Assembly (NCBI GenBank): GCA_009377475.1
Contig: WHTY01000002.1
Coordinates: 62,001-126,000 of the forward strand
Length of the DNA: 64,000 nt
Reading direction: 5' to 3'
Source: Actinophytocola sp.
GTDB taxonomy: Bacteria; Actinomycetota; Actinomycetes; Mycobacteriales; Pseudonocardiaceae
Below, one piece after another: positions 36,094-44,964 of the stretch. The position numbers and the translations under genes were made by a program. The notes under the pieces were generated by a model that saw only the letters and a list, made by a program, of their open reading frames with translations, was not told the origin of the DNA and did no database searches. The first letter of the stretch is position 1; the number at the start of each line of letters is the position of its first letter.

Positions 36094-38400
36094 GTGGCCG
36101 CGGTGGGGGCGGTGCCACCCGCCGCGGCCTTCGTGTGGCTGGCGGTCGCACACCTGGGGCTGGGCGGGGCGGAATCAGCGTCGGTGACGCTGCCGTGGGC
36201 GAGCCCGCTCGGTATCGAGCTGAGCTTCCGGATCGACGCGCTGTCGCTGGTCATGGCGCTGCTCGTCACCGGGATCGGGGCCGTCGTCCTCGCCTACCAA
36301 GGCTGGTACGGACACGGCGAGCGCGGCACCACCCGCGACACGGTGGTACTCGTCGTGTTCGCGGCAGCGATGCTCGGGCTGGTCCTCGCCGACGACATCA
36401 TCGGGCTGTACCTGTTCTGGGAACTCACGACGCTCTGCTCGTTCCTGCTGATCGGCGGTCCCGGCCGCTCGAACGACCGGCGTCGCCACGCCGTCCAGGC
36501 GCTGCTGATGACCACGCTCGGCGGCTTCGCCATGCTGCTCGGGCTGATCATGCTGGGGGAGGCGGCAGGCACCTGGCGGCTGTCTGGCATCGTCGCCGCC
36601 GCGCCGACGGGCGCTGCCGTCGACGTCGCCCTCGTGCTGGTGCTGGTCGGGGCGCTGGCGAAGTCGGCACAACTGCCGCTGCACTCGTGGCTGCCCGCCG
36701 CGATGGTCGCGCCGACGCCGGTGAGCGCCTATCTGCACGCGGCGGCCATGGTCAAGGCCGGGGTGTACCTGGTGGCGCGGCTCGCGCCGGGATTCGCGTC
36801 GAACCCGCTCTTCGTCACGGTGGTCACCGTGGCTGGGCTGGCATCGCTGCTGGTCGGCGGCTACCGGGCGCTGCGCACCGACGACCTCAAGCTGCTGCTC
36901 GCCTACGGCACGATCAGCCAACTCGGGCTGCTCATGGTGCTGCTGTGCTGGGGGACGAGGACGGCGGCGATCGCCGGGATGGCGCTGCTGATCGCGCACG
37001 CGCTGTTCAAGTCGGCGCTGTTCCTGACCGTGGGCGCCGTCGAGAAGGTGACCGGCACGCGGTCGGTCCGGGAGCTGTCGGGCGTCGGCAGACGCTGGCC
37101 GTCGCTGGCGGTCGGCGGGGTGCTCGCGGCGGCGTCCATGGCCGGACTGCCGCCGATGCTGGGCTTCATCGCGAAGGAAGCGGCGTTCAAAGCGTTCCTG
37201 AAGGGCGGGCTGGACGTGGTGGTGCTCGTCGGGATCGCGCTCGGCACGGTACTCACCGTGGCCTACTCGGCGCGGTTCGTCTGGGGCGCCTTCGCCACCA
37301 AACCGGACGTCGAGGGCGCGGATGTTCCCGGCACGCCTCCCTGGCAGCCGGTACTCGCCGTGGCACTCCCCGCCGTGCTCGGCGTCGTGCTCGCCTTCGC
37401 TGGCAAGCCGCTGACCGCCGTTGTCGACCCCTACGCCAGCGCGTTGCCCGACAGCTACGGCTACGTCCTCAAGCTGTGGCACGGCTTGACCCCGGCGCTC
37501 GGGGTGTCCGCGCTGGTGCTGGCCACGGGGTACCTGCTGTACCGGGCGACACCGCTGGTGCGTCGGCTGCCGCGCCTGCTGGACGCGCACCACGGCTACG
37601 CGCGCACGGTGCACGGCTTCGACGCGCTCGCCCGCGCGGTCACCGGACGCACCCAGGTCGGGTCGCTGCCCGTCTACCTCGGGGTGATCCTGGTGACGGT
37701 GCTCGCGGTGCCCGCTGCGTCGCTGGCCACCGGCACCAGCGTCGACGGCGCACTCCGCGCGTGGGACGTGTGGGTGCAACTGCCGCTCGCGGTGATCATC
37801 GTGTTCGGCTGTGCCGGGGTGCTGATCGCGCGGCGAAGGCTGACGGCCGTGCTCTGCGTCGGCAGCGCGGGGTACGCGATCGGCGCGCTGTTCGTTGTCC
37901 ACGGTGCGATCGACCTCGCGCTGGCGCAGTTCCTGGTCGAGACGCTGACCCTGGTGGTGTTCGTCCTTGTGCTGCGGCAGTTCCCAGCCGCCTTCGCACG
38001 CGAGCGCGGCTCAGGGACCAGACGGGAGGAGGAGATCCCGCGCCACCCGCCGTTCCGGTGGCTCAAGGCGACGATCGCCGTGGTCGGCGGCGTCGTCGTC
38101 GCGGGCGGCGCGGTGCTGCTTTCCAGCCATCGCGGCACATCGGCCGAGGCCAGCGCGTACTACCTGCGGCACGCCAAGGACGACACTGGTGCGTCCAATG
38201 TGGTCACCGCGATCCTCGTGGACTACCGGGCGTTGGACACGATCGGCGAAATCAGCGTGCTCGTCGCGGCCGTCGCGGGAGCCGCGGGGCTGATCCTCGC
38301 CGCGACAAGGGCGGTGCGGCACTTCGAGCCGCCGGAGCGCGGCACCGACGGGCTCATGGACCACGTGGACGGTGAGGCAGATGGCGAACAGCGAACCTGA
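36094..38400 (+). CDS. mrpA: Mrp Na+/H+ antiporter subunit A
   Basis: 768 aa from the GTG at 36094. The NuoL/ND5-like proton channel core is clear: LYLFWELTTLCSFLLIG, KSAQLPLHSWLPAAMVAPTPVSAYLHAAAMVKAG and HALFKSALFLTVGA. The C-terminal region has the DUF4040 segment (AIDLALAQFLVETLTLVVFVLVLRQFP) and an MrpB-like end. The N-terminus begins at AVPPAAAFVWLAVA, so the first membrane helix of typical MrpA seems missing and no clear ribosome site precedes it. The product is a large subunit of the multi-protein antiporter for Na+ and pH homeostasis. Confidence 0.88.
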   Translation: MAAVGAVPPAAAFVWLAVAHLGLGGAESASVTLPWASPLGIELSFRIDALSLVMALLVTGIGAVVLAYQGWYGHGERGTTRDTVVLVVFAAAMLGLVLADDIIGLYLFWELTTLCSFLLIGGPGRSNDRRRHAVQALLMTTLGGFAMLLGLIMLGEAAGTWRLSGIVAAAPTGAAVDVALVLVLVGALAKSAQLPLHSWLPAAMVAPTPVSAYLHAAAMVKAGVYLVARLAPGFASNPLFVTVVTVAGLASLLVGGYRALRTDDLKLLLAYGTISQLGLLMVLLCWGTRTAAIAGMALLIAHALFKSALFLTVGAVEKVTGTRSVRELSGVGRRWPSLAVGGVLAAASMAGLPPMLGFIAKEAAFKAFLKGGLDVVVLVGIALGTVLTVAYSARFVWGAFATKPDVEGADVPGTPPWQPVLAVALPAVLGVVLAFAGKPLTAVVDPYASALPDSYGYVLKLWHGLTPALGVSALVLATGYLLYRATPLVRRLPRLLDAHHGYARTVHGFDALARAVTGRTQVGSLPVYLGVILVTVLAVPAASLATGTSVDGALRAWDVWVQLPLAVIIVFGCAGVLIARRRLTAVLCVGSAGYAIGALFVVHGAIDLALAQFLVETLTLVVFVLVLRQFPAAFARERGSGTRREEEIPRHPPFRWLKATIAVVGGVVVAGGAVLLSSHRGTSAEASAYYLRHAKDDTGASNVVTAILVDYRALDTIGEISVLVAAVAGAAGLILAATRAVRHFEPPERGTDGLMDHVDGEADGEQRT

Positions 38401-38923
38401 CGCCGCGGACACCGGCGTGCGTGTCGAAGACAGGGACACGCCCCGCCAGCCGTGGCTGCTCGCGGCGGAGGACCAGCCGCCGCTGCGGCGCGCCCTCGTC
38501 CTCGAGGTCACCACCCGCGCGGTGTTCCCGACCGTGCTGCTGCTGTCGGTGCACCTGCTGTTCGCGGGGCATTACCACCTCGGCGGCGGGTTCGCCGGTG
38601 GCCTCGTCGCCGGGCTGGCGTTCGTGCTGCGCTACGCCGTCGCGGGCAGCGGGGAGCTGTCCGCGGCGGTCCGCGTCCGGCCGCTCGCCCTCACCGGCGT
38701 CGGCCTCGGCATCGTCACCGTGGTCGCGCTGCTGCCGGCCGCGTTCGGCGCGCCGGTGCTGGCCTCGGGGAAGGCGACGCTGCACACGCCGTGGGGAAGC
38801 GAGGTCGCGCTCAGCAGCAACCTGGCCCTCGACATCGGCGTGTACCTGCTCATTCTCGGCGCGGTGCTCGACCTGCTGCGCACGCTCGGCGCCGGGGTGC
38901 GCACCTGGGAAGAGGAGGAGTGA
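38381..38923 (+). CDS. mrpB: Mrp Na+/H+ antiporter subunit B
   Basis: 180 aa from the ATG at 38381, overlapping the 3' end of mrpA by 20 bp; a GTG at 38372 is an alternative. Membrane segments and the VHLLFAGHYHLGGGFAGGLVAG motif are diagnostic for MnhB. HTPWGSEVALSSNLALDIGVYLLI lies in the last third. It precedes mrpC with a TGATG overlap. Confidence 0.88.
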   Translation: MANSEPDAADTGVRVEDRDTPRQPWLLAAEDQPPLRRALVLEVTTRAVFPTVLLLSVHLLFAGHYHLGGGFAGGLVAGLAFVLRYAVAGSGELSAAVRVRPLALTGVGLGIVTVVALLPAAFGAPVLASGKATLHTPWGSEVALSSNLALDIGVYLLILGAVLDLLRTLGAGVRTWEEEE

Positions 38924-39327
38924 TGCCGATCAACCTCACCCTGGTCGTGGCGCTCGCCGTCCTCTACGGCGCGGGCTTCTACCTGCTGATGCAGCGCTCG
39001 CTGATGCGGGTGCTGCTGGGCATCGTGCTCGTCGGCCACGGGGCGAATCTGTTCCTGCAGGCGGCGGGTGGCCCCGCGGGCGAACCCGCGAAGGCAGGCA
39101 AGGGCCTTGACGCGGTGTCGGACCCGCTGCCGCAGGCGATGGCGCTGACGGCGATCGTCATCACCTTCGCCGTGACGGCGCTGCTGCTTGCGCTGGCCTA
39201 CCGCTCCTCGGTGCTGCTCAACGACGACGAGGTGCAGGACGACGTCGAGGATCGGCGACTCCGGCAAGCCCCGGAGAGCGAGGACGAACCCGCCTCGGTG
39301 ATCTCCCTGCGGGAGGGCGACCAGTGA
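38923..39327 (+). CDS. mrpC: Mrp Na+/H+ antiporter subunit C
   Basis: 134 aa from the ATG at 38923 with AGAGGAGG upstream. A NuoK-like small subunit with three helices: LTLVVALAVLYGAGFYLLM, VLLGIVLVGHGANLFL and DPLPQAMALTAIVITFAVTALLLAL. The DPLPQALALTAIVI stretch is the family hallmark. The acidic C-terminal tail is longer than in some homologues. Confidence 0.9.
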   Translation: MPINLTLVVALAVLYGAGFYLLMQRSLMRVLLGIVLVGHGANLFLQAAGGPAGEPAKAGKGLDAVSDPLPQAMALTAIVITFAVTALLLALAYRSSVLLNDDEVQDDVEDRRLRQAPESEDEPASVISLREGDQ

Positions 39328-40838
39328 CCGGCCTGCTCGTCGCCATACCCCCGCTGCTGCCGCTGCTGGCGGCGGGGCTCGCGTTGCTGGTCAGCCGCAT
39401 CCGGCACGCGCAGCGGGTGATCAGCGGCGTCGCGCTCGGCGCGGTGCTGGTCGACGCCGCCGTGCTGCTCGCCGTGGTCGACAGCCAGGGCGCGGTGGTG
39501 CTGCGGCTCGGCGGCTACCAGCCGCCCGCCGGGATCACGCTGGTGGCCGACCGGTTGTCCGCGCTGATGTTGCTGGTTTCGGCCGTCGTGACGCTCGTCG
39601 TGATGCTGTACGCGCTCGGCCAACGCGTCACCGACCACGGCCGCACGGCGACGACGTCCTTCCACCCGGTGTATCTCGTGCTCAGCGCTGGCGTGATGCT
39701 CGCCTACCTCACCGGCGACCTGTTCACGCTGTTCGTGGCGTTCGAGCTGATGCTCACCGCGTCGTACGTGCTCATCACCCGGGACGTGACGGCGGATCGC
39801 GTCCGCGCGGCGATGACGTACGTGATCACGGGGCTCACGTCGACGTTACTGCTGATCACCCTCATCGCGCTGGTCTACGCGGCCACCGGCACCGTCAACC
39901 TCGCCGACCTCGGCGAGAAGCTGGCGGGCGTCGATCCGGAGCTGCGCGGCGCGCTGAGCCTGCTGTTCCTCACCGTGATCGGTATCAAAGCCGCCATCGT
40001 GCCGCTGCACTTCTGGCTGCCGGACAGCTACCCGATCGCCCCGGCGCCGATCACGGCGGTGTTCGCCGGGCTGCTGACCAAGGTGGGCGTGTACGCGCTG
40101 ATCCGCGTGCAGACGGCGGTGTTCGCGCACCAGGACGTCTGGCACGTGCTGCTGGTGGCCGCGCTGATCACGATGCTGCTCGGCGCGCTGGGCGCGGTCG
40201 CGCAGGACGACGTCAACCGCATGCTGTCGTTCCTGCTGGTCAGCCACATCGGGTTCATGCTGTTCGGACTCGGGCTGTTCAGCAAGGCGGGACTGACCGG
40301 CACGATCCTCTACGCGCTGCACCACATCACGGTGCAGGCCGGGCTGTTCCTGGTGTTGGGCCTCGTCGCCCGGCACACCGGGGCGACGTCGCTGCGCCGG
40401 ATGCCGGGCGGGATGGCGCGGCAACGGCCGTGGCTCGCGGTGCTGTTCGCGATCGGCGCGGTCAACCTCGCCGGGCTGCCGCCGTTGTCCGGGTTCCTCG
40501 CGAAGGTCACGCTGCTGCGCGGCGGCGCGGCCAGCGACACGGAAATGGGCGTTGTGCTCGCCGGGGCTGCCGTCGTCACCAGCTTCGTGACGTTGTACGC
40601 GCTCGCGCGGGTGTGGGTGATCGCGTTCTGGGGCACCGGCCGCGAAGGCCCTCCCGATGCCGACCGTTCCGGCGGGGAGCTGTCGCCGGTGATGACGACG
40701 GCGTGCGCGGTCCTCATCGGGGCGGGCGTGGCGATGGCCGCGTTCGCCGCGCCGCTGTCCGCGGTGGCCGATCGCGCCGCGACGCACGTGCTCGACGTGA
40801 CGTCGTACCGGTCGGCCGTGCTGGGAGGTGAGCCGTGA
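39324..40838 (+). CDS. mrpD: Mrp Na+/H+ antiporter subunit D
   Basis: 504 aa from the GTG at 39324 (GTGA overlap). A NuoN/M-like proton-conducting subunit with about fourteen helices. LTGDLFTLFVAFELMLTASYVLI, IKAAIVPLHFWLPDSYPIAPAPITAVFAGLLTKVG and VNLAGLPPLSGFLAK are the standard motifs, with Lys and Glu residues of the proton path in place. Length matches the family. Confidence 0.92.
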   Translation: MTGLLVAIPPLLPLLAAGLALLVSRIRHAQRVISGVALGAVLVDAAVLLAVVDSQGAVVLRLGGYQPPAGITLVADRLSALMLLVSAVVTLVVMLYALGQRVTDHGRTATTSFHPVYLVLSAGVMLAYLTGDLFTLFVAFELMLTASYVLITRDVTADRVRAAMTYVITGLTSTLLLITLIALVYAATGTVNLADLGEKLAGVDPELRGALSLLFLTVIGIKAAIVPLHFWLPDSYPIAPAPITAVFAGLLTKVGVYALIRVQTAVFAHQDVWHVLLVAALITMLLGALGAVAQDDVNRMLSFLLVSHIGFMLFGLGLFSKAGLTGTILYALHHITVQAGLFLVLGLVARHTGATSLRRMPGGMARQRPWLAVLFAIGAVNLAGLPPLSGFLAKVTLLRGGAASDTEMGVVLAGAAVVTSFVTLYALARVWVIAFWGTGREGPPDADRSGGELSPVMTTACAVLIGAGVAMAAFAAPLSAVADRAATHVLDVTSYRSAVLGGEP

Positions 40839-41386
40839 TGACGATGACGAGCTGGCGGCAAGTGCGGCGCCGCCTTCCCACGGTGCTGTGGCTGGTCGTG
40901 GTCTGGCTGCTGCTGTGGTGGGAGTGGACGCCGCTCGCGGTCGCCTCCGGCATCGCCGTGGCGGTCGCGCTCGTGGTGGTGTTCCCGCTGCCCGACATCA
41001 CCGAACGGCTCGTCGTGCGCCCGTTCCCGCTGCTGCTGCTCAGCGCGTACGTGGCGTACGACGTCGCGATCTCGGCCATCCGGGTCGGCTGGGACGCCGT
41101 GCGACACGGCGGGTCGGTGTCGACGTCGATCGTCGCGGTGGACCTGCTCAGCGACGACGACGTGCCCACCGCCGTCGCGGCGAGCCTGCTGACGTTGTCA
41201 CCCGGCACGTTCGTCGTGGCGATCGACCGAGTACGCGGGCGCTACTACGTGCACGCGCTCGGCACGGCGGGGGGCTCCGACGTGGCGCAGGTGCGCGCGA
41301 CCGCGCGTCGGCTGCAACGGCTCGTGTTGCGCACGTTCGGCGCGCGCGAGGCGCGCGCGACTGCCTCGGGACGGAAAGGGAGGTGA
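40835..41386 (+). CDS. mrpE: Mrp Na+/H+ antiporter subunit E
   Basis: 183 aa from the GTG at 40835; the adjacent ATG at 40838 is equally possible. Two N-terminal helices (LWLVVVWLLLWW and IAVAVALVVVFPLPD), then the soluble MnhE domain with LLSAYVAYDVAISAIRVG and LLTLSPGTFVVAIDRVRGRYYVHAL. Overlaps mrpD and is followed five bases later by mrpF. Confidence 0.88.
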   Translation: MMTMTSWRQVRRRLPTVLWLVVVWLLLWWEWTPLAVASGIAVAVALVVVFPLPDITERLVVRPFPLLLLSAYVAYDVAISAIRVGWDAVRHGGSVSTSIVAVDLLSDDDVPTAVAASLLTLSPGTFVVAIDRVRGRYYVHALGTAGGSDVAQVRATARRLQRLVLRTFGAREARATASGRKGR

Positions 41387-41390
41387 GTCG

Positions 41391-41657
41391 ATGACGGCGG
41401 TGTTCACGGTGACGTTCGGCCTGCTCGCGGTCGCCGCGCTGCTCGGGGTGGGACGGCTGTTGCGGGGACCGTCGACGCTGGACCGGACCGTGGCGCTGGA
41501 GATGATCGTGGTGTTGTTCGTCGCGGGCGTCGTGACGAACATGGCAATGACCGGCAGGTCGGGCGAGCTGGCGCTGCCGCTGACGGTCGCGCTTGTCGGG
41601 TTCGTCGGCTCGCTCACGGCGGTCCGGACGATCGCGGAACGGCGGCGGCACCGATGA
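41391..41657 (+). CDS. mrpF: Mrp Na+/H+ antiporter subunit F
   Basis: 88 aa from the ATG at 41391. Three membrane helices; LLRGPSTLDRTVALEMIVVLFVAG is the MnhF signature, with the conserved Asp after the first helix. Its stop overlaps the start of mrpG. Confidence 0.9.
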   Translation: MTAVFTVTFGLLAVAALLGVGRLLRGPSTLDRTVALEMIVVLFVAGVVTNMAMTGRSGELALPLTVALVGFVGSLTAVRTIAERRRHR

Positions 41658-41992
41658 CCGACGTGATCTCGGCGGTGCTACTGATCGGCGGCGGGCTGAT
41701 CGGCGTGGCGGGCGCGCTCGGCGTGGTGCGCTTCCCCGACGTGATGAGCCGGGTGCAGGCGGCGACGAAGCCGCAGACGTTCGGACTGCTGCTGATCCTT
41801 GCCGGGGCGGCGGTGCGGCTGGACGTGAAAACGGCCACGGGGCTCGGGCTGGTCGCGCTGTTCCAGGTGATCACCGCGCCGGTGCTGGCGCAGGTGCTCG
41901 GCAGGACGGCGTATCGCACCGGACACGTCGTCGGGCTGTCCCGCGACGACCTCGCCAGGGACAACCACGAGCACTCCGAACCGCAGGCTTAA
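41654..41992 (+). CDS. mrpG: Mrp Na+/H+ antiporter subunit G
   Basis: 112 aa from the ATG at 41654. LIGGGLIGVAGALGVVRFPDVMSRVQAATKPQTFG is the MnhG signature, followed by two further helices and a charged tail. It completes the seven-subunit A-G set in the canonical order, so the antiporter is probably whole. Confidence 0.9.
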   Translation: MTDVISAVLLIGGGLIGVAGALGVVRFPDVMSRVQAATKPQTFGLLLILAGAAVRLDVKTATGLGLVALFQVITAPVLAQVLGRTAYRTGHVVGLSRDDLARDNHEHSEPQA

Positions 41993-42020
41993 GATCGCGG
42001 CGGGTGGGTACCCGCGAGGC

Positions 42021-42245
42021 GTGACACACTTCGACGAGACCGCACGCGAGCCCGAGTTCGACGACGAGGCGCCGGTCAACGACGCGCTCGACCAGCGCAC
42101 GGGCACGGTGGCCGAGCCGGATCCGCAACCGGACACGGTGCCCGACCGCGAGGTCAGCGACGTCGACGCCGCCGACCAGGCGACGCCCGTGATGTTCGAC
42201 GAGGACGACGCCATGGTCACCGGCGATGAGTGGGACGAGCGCTGA
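42021..42245 (+). CDS. Small highly acidic protein, unknown function
   Basis: 74 aa from the GTG at 42021, with GAGG four bases upstream. More than a third of residues are Asp or Glu and there is no hydrophobic segment, so it is likely disordered and soluble. No family recognised. It lies 28 bp after mrpG and may be the last gene of that transcript. Confidence 0.5.
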   Translation: MTHFDETAREPEFDDEAPVNDALDQRTGTVAEPDPQPDTVPDREVSDVDAADQATPVMFDEDDAMVTGDEWDER

Positions 42246-42256
42246 GCCGCGCCCAG

Positions 42257-42300
42257 CCAAGCGGGGTCGCCGTGGGCGCCAAGCGGGGTCGCCGTGGGCG
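42257..42300. repeat. Two tandem 22-bp copies downstream of the acidic gene
   Basis: CCAAGCGGGGTCGCCGTGGG plus CG occurs twice head to tail, 42257-42278 and 42279-42300. The 42246-42394 gap between two convergent genes has no other feature seen. Confidence 0.85.
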
Positions 42301-42394
42301 TGGATCTTGATGCGAACTGGCGATCTATTTCGCCGCAGTGCCTCATGATCGCGGAGGCCGCGCTGGAATCCCGCACCCCGAGGACACCGCGAAC

Positions 42395-43462
42395 CTAGGA
42401 CACCGCGAAATGCAGCGAGAACGGGTTCACGGTCGCGGGCAACGGGCGCTCCGGGTCGAGCTGGTGCCCGCCGGTCTGCGTGAAGTTCCGCGCGGCGAGC
42501 AGGTCCGCCAGCAGCACCAGGTTCTCGCCGGGGCACTGCGCGGGACCGTCACTGAACGGGACAAGGGCGGGGTTCTCCCGCGCGGTGCCGTCCAGCCAGA
42601 TGTCGGGCGCGAACCGGTCGGCGTAGGACAGCGTGCGCTCGTCCCGGTGGAAGAACGGCGCGTAGATCAGCAGGGTCGTGCCTGCGGGCAGTGTCGTCCC
42701 GTCCCAGTCGGTCGGGCCGGTCGTCTCCCGCAGCAGCAACGGCGTCGTCGGCCACAGTCGCACCGAGTCGAGCACGCACGCCCGGAGGAACGGCAACTGC
42801 CGCGGCCGCCGCGACGCCGTGTCGCCGGCGCTGCTCTCCTCGCGGGCGGTCGCGGCATGCTCCGGGTGGGTGGCAAGCAACGCGAGCGTCCGGTACGTCA
42901 CGATGCCCGCCGCGTCGAACGCGAACAACCAGTGCGGCACCTGGCCGCGCGGGTCGGCGTCGGGACCGGCAGGGGCGTCGGCCAACAGTCCCGCGATGCT
43001 GCCTGCCTCGGCGTGGTCGACGTACTCGGCGAGCCGTCCGGCGAAGCGCTGCTGCGTCCGGCGTGCCCTCGGCGCGAGCTGCGCCCAGTTGCCGCGCCTG
43101 CGCAACGTCTCCAGTTGGGTGATGAGCACCCCGTGCGGCTGGAAGTGCGCCAGCGCGGCGCGTTTCTCGGCGCTGGCTGGGCTGAACGGCTCCGGCGCGT
43201 CGGCGAGGATGGTGCCGACGTCGTCGGGGGAGAGCACCAGCGCCAGTGACCGGCCGGGCACCCGCAGCCGCAGCAGGCCGGTGCCGTGGCGGGCGCGCAG
43301 TCGCTGCATCCGGCGGATGCCGTGCCGGTCCAGCCGCAGCGCGTCAGCGATCCCCATGACCGGTTCCCGTCGCCGGATGACTCCGGTGGCGACGCTCGGC
43401 GCCACCACATCAGTGCCGACACGGAGCGTGTCGCTAATCCGTGCATGCCGTGCTGTGCTCAT
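42395..43462 (-). CDS. Cytochrome P450-like protein, shortened and with altered motifs
   Basis: 355 aa from the ATG at 43462, with GGAGG eight bases upstream. The heme-ligand loop is FSDGPAQCPGENL, with Cys310. The K-helix reads DSVR (232-235) where nearly all P450s have ExxR, and the I-helix region is FAFDAAGIVTY without the usual AGxxT. The protein is at least 45 residues shorter than typical P450s; after HFQPHGVLI (residue ~114) it jumps to GNWAQLAPR (~124), so the C-helix and its heme-propionate Trp/Arg region seem absent, in frame. Translationally coupled to the ATP-grasp gene. It may be a decayed enzyme or a non-oxidising heme protein. Confidence 0.75.
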   Translation of the reverse strand: MSTARHARISDTLRVGTDVVAPSVATGVIRRREPVMGIADALRLDRHGIRRMQRLRARHGTGLLRLRVPGRSLALVLSPDDVGTILADAPEPFSPASAEKRAALAHFQPHGVLITQLETLRRRGNWAQLAPRARRTQQRFAGRLAEYVDHAEAGSIAGLLADAPAGPDADPRGQVPHWLFAFDAAGIVTYRTLALLATHPEHAATAREESSAGDTASRRPRQLPFLRACVLDSVRLWPTTPLLLRETTGPTDWDGTTLPAGTTLLIYAPFFHRDERTLSYADRFAPDIWLDGTARENPALVPFSDGPAQCPGENLVLLADLLAARNFTQTGGHQLDPERPLPATVNPFSLHFAVS

Positions 43463-44763
43463 GGCGTGCCTCCGTGTGCCATGCCGGATGCGTCCTGTTC
43501 GTCGAACTCGAACGGCAGGCCTGCGACGCACTGCTCGTATTTCTCGTGCAGTTCCTGCTCGCTGTGCGCGCCGATGAAGATGTTCGCGAGCTCGTAGCTG
43601 TAGCTGTCCTGCGGCGCCGCCGCCGAGAGCTGGACGCCTTCGTCGACGAGGATCGTGACCCAGCTGTCCGACACGTGTTCCTCGACCCGTTCGATGTCCG
43701 CAGCCGACGGCACCTGGCGCACATAGGCGTCGTCGAAGCGGCGCAGGAACCACTTCGCGGCGTGCTCGTACGGGCCTTCGCCCCGCGGCAGCGCCGGGTC
43801 GAGGCCGAGCGCAAGCCGGATCATGCACTGGTGGTTCGGCGTGCCGTCGACCAGCTCGAACAGCCGCGCGTGCGACTGCGAGTGCCGGGGGTTCACCTCG
43901 AGCAGCGCCAGCTCCTCCCGGACCGGGTCGGCGAAGAACTCGATGTTGAACGCCACCGACTCCAGTCCCATCTGGCGGATGACCTTGCGCGAGGCATCGC
44001 ACGCCCGGGCGATCATGTCCTCCGACAGCGTCGACGGGTACTCGTAGCGCAGGAAGCTGGAGCTGCCCGCGTACGGGGCCGAGTCGACGACGCCGTAGAT
44101 GTGGATGTCGGTGCCGTCGTTGTACCCCTCGACGGTGAGCTGCGCGCCGGTGATCTCCGCCTCGGCAAGGCACGCGTTGCCGCCTGCCGCCTCGATCTCC
44201 GGCGGCAGGTCGAGTTGGTTGAGCACGAATTCGAACGGGTCGCCGATGCGGTGAATGCCATCGCGAATCTCGGCGAGCGCGTCGGCGAACTCGTTCTCGT
44301 CGCACACCTTGAACGCCAGCTCCGACGAGAACGACTTCACCGGCTTCACCCAGAACGGGTAGTCGAGCCCTTCGGGCGGGGAGGTCTCCTCGAACGGATC
44401 GACCAGCCCGAACGCCGGGTAGTCCTCGATCACCTTGGACTGTTCCAGCCTGCTCCAGTATTTGTGCTCGCATTTGACGACCGCTTCCAGATCGGCGCTG
44501 CGTAGGCCGAACCGCTGGCACAGCATCGGCACCATGGAGCTGGTGGGGAAGTCCCAGTAGCCCACGATCGCGTCGACCGTGTCGTCGAACGTCTCCACTT
44601 GCTCGGTCGCCTTGTCCAGCAGCGCGGGCAGGTCGATTTCATCCCCCTGGAGTTCCTCGACGCTCAGGAGCGGGTGAAGTCGCAGGTCGGGCATGTCGAC
44701 GTCGCGCAGCGTCGCGAGATTCTGCTCGTCGAGACCGAGGACAAAGACGTTCCTACTGGTCAT
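43459..44763 (-). CDS. ATP-grasp ligase of unknown substrate
   Basis: 434 aa from the ATG at 44763, with GGAGG five bases upstream. The ATP-grasp core is visible: YPFWVKPVKSFSSELAFKV (Lys of the ATP site), AFNIEFFAD and the metal-binding LLEVNPRHSQSHARLFELVDG. The N-terminal ~100 residues form a Rossmann-like preATP-grasp domain (VFVLGLDEQNLATL). Such enzymes join a carboxylate to an amine via an acyl-phosphate. Coupled to the P450-like gene by an ATGA overlap, which suggests a two-step small-molecule or peptide modification. No carrier, precursor peptide or NRPS gene is adjacent. Confidence 0.85.
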   Translation of the reverse strand: MTSRNVFVLGLDEQNLATLRDVDMPDLRLHPLLSVEELQGDEIDLPALLDKATEQVETFDDTVDAIVGYWDFPTSSMVPMLCQRFGLRSADLEAVVKCEHKYWSRLEQSKVIEDYPAFGLVDPFEETSPPEGLDYPFWVKPVKSFSSELAFKVCDENEFADALAEIRDGIHRIGDPFEFVLNQLDLPPEIEAAGGNACLAEAEITGAQLTVEGYNDGTDIHIYGVVDSAPYAGSSSFLRYEYPSTLSEDMIARACDASRKVIRQMGLESVAFNIEFFADPVREELALLEVNPRHSQSHARLFELVDGTPNHQCMIRLALGLDPALPRGEGPYEHAAKWFLRRFDDAYVRQVPSAADIERVEEHVSDSWVTILVDEGVQLSAAAPQDSYSYELANIFIGAHSEQELHEKYEQCVAGLPFEFDEQDASGMAHGGTP

Positions 44764-44964
44764 ACCTACCTCCGAACCCGTCGTGACAATGCCGGGCAAT
44801 GGATACCCCGATCGGTGCCGCCGCACACCGCACAGCGCGCGTCGGCGCGGCGTTCCGGGACGCATTTCTCCCGGCGTGTCGTGTCCTCGAATGGCGATTG
44901 ACGCAGTGAATCGCACTATTATGCTCAGTGAGATACTTGTTTAATTTCCGAAGGGGATTGTGGT
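44764..44964. promoter_or_regulatory. AT-richer divergent promoter region between ATP-grasp and lsr2
   Basis: The 44890-44950 part is clearly lower in GC than its surroundings (GCACTATTATGCTCAG, ACTTGTTTAATTTCC). Lsr2 proteins bind AT-rich DNA, so this could be a self-regulatory or silencing site (inference). On the minus strand GGGTAT occurs at 44808-44803 with GTGT sixteen bases upstream, a weak SigB/SigF-like match for the ATP-grasp transcript. Confidence 0.4.

Noticed and set aside
42395-44763. RiPP cluster (ATP-grasp plus P450)
   Set aside because: No precursor peptide, leader-binding domain or exporter was found next to the pair, so the label is not supported.
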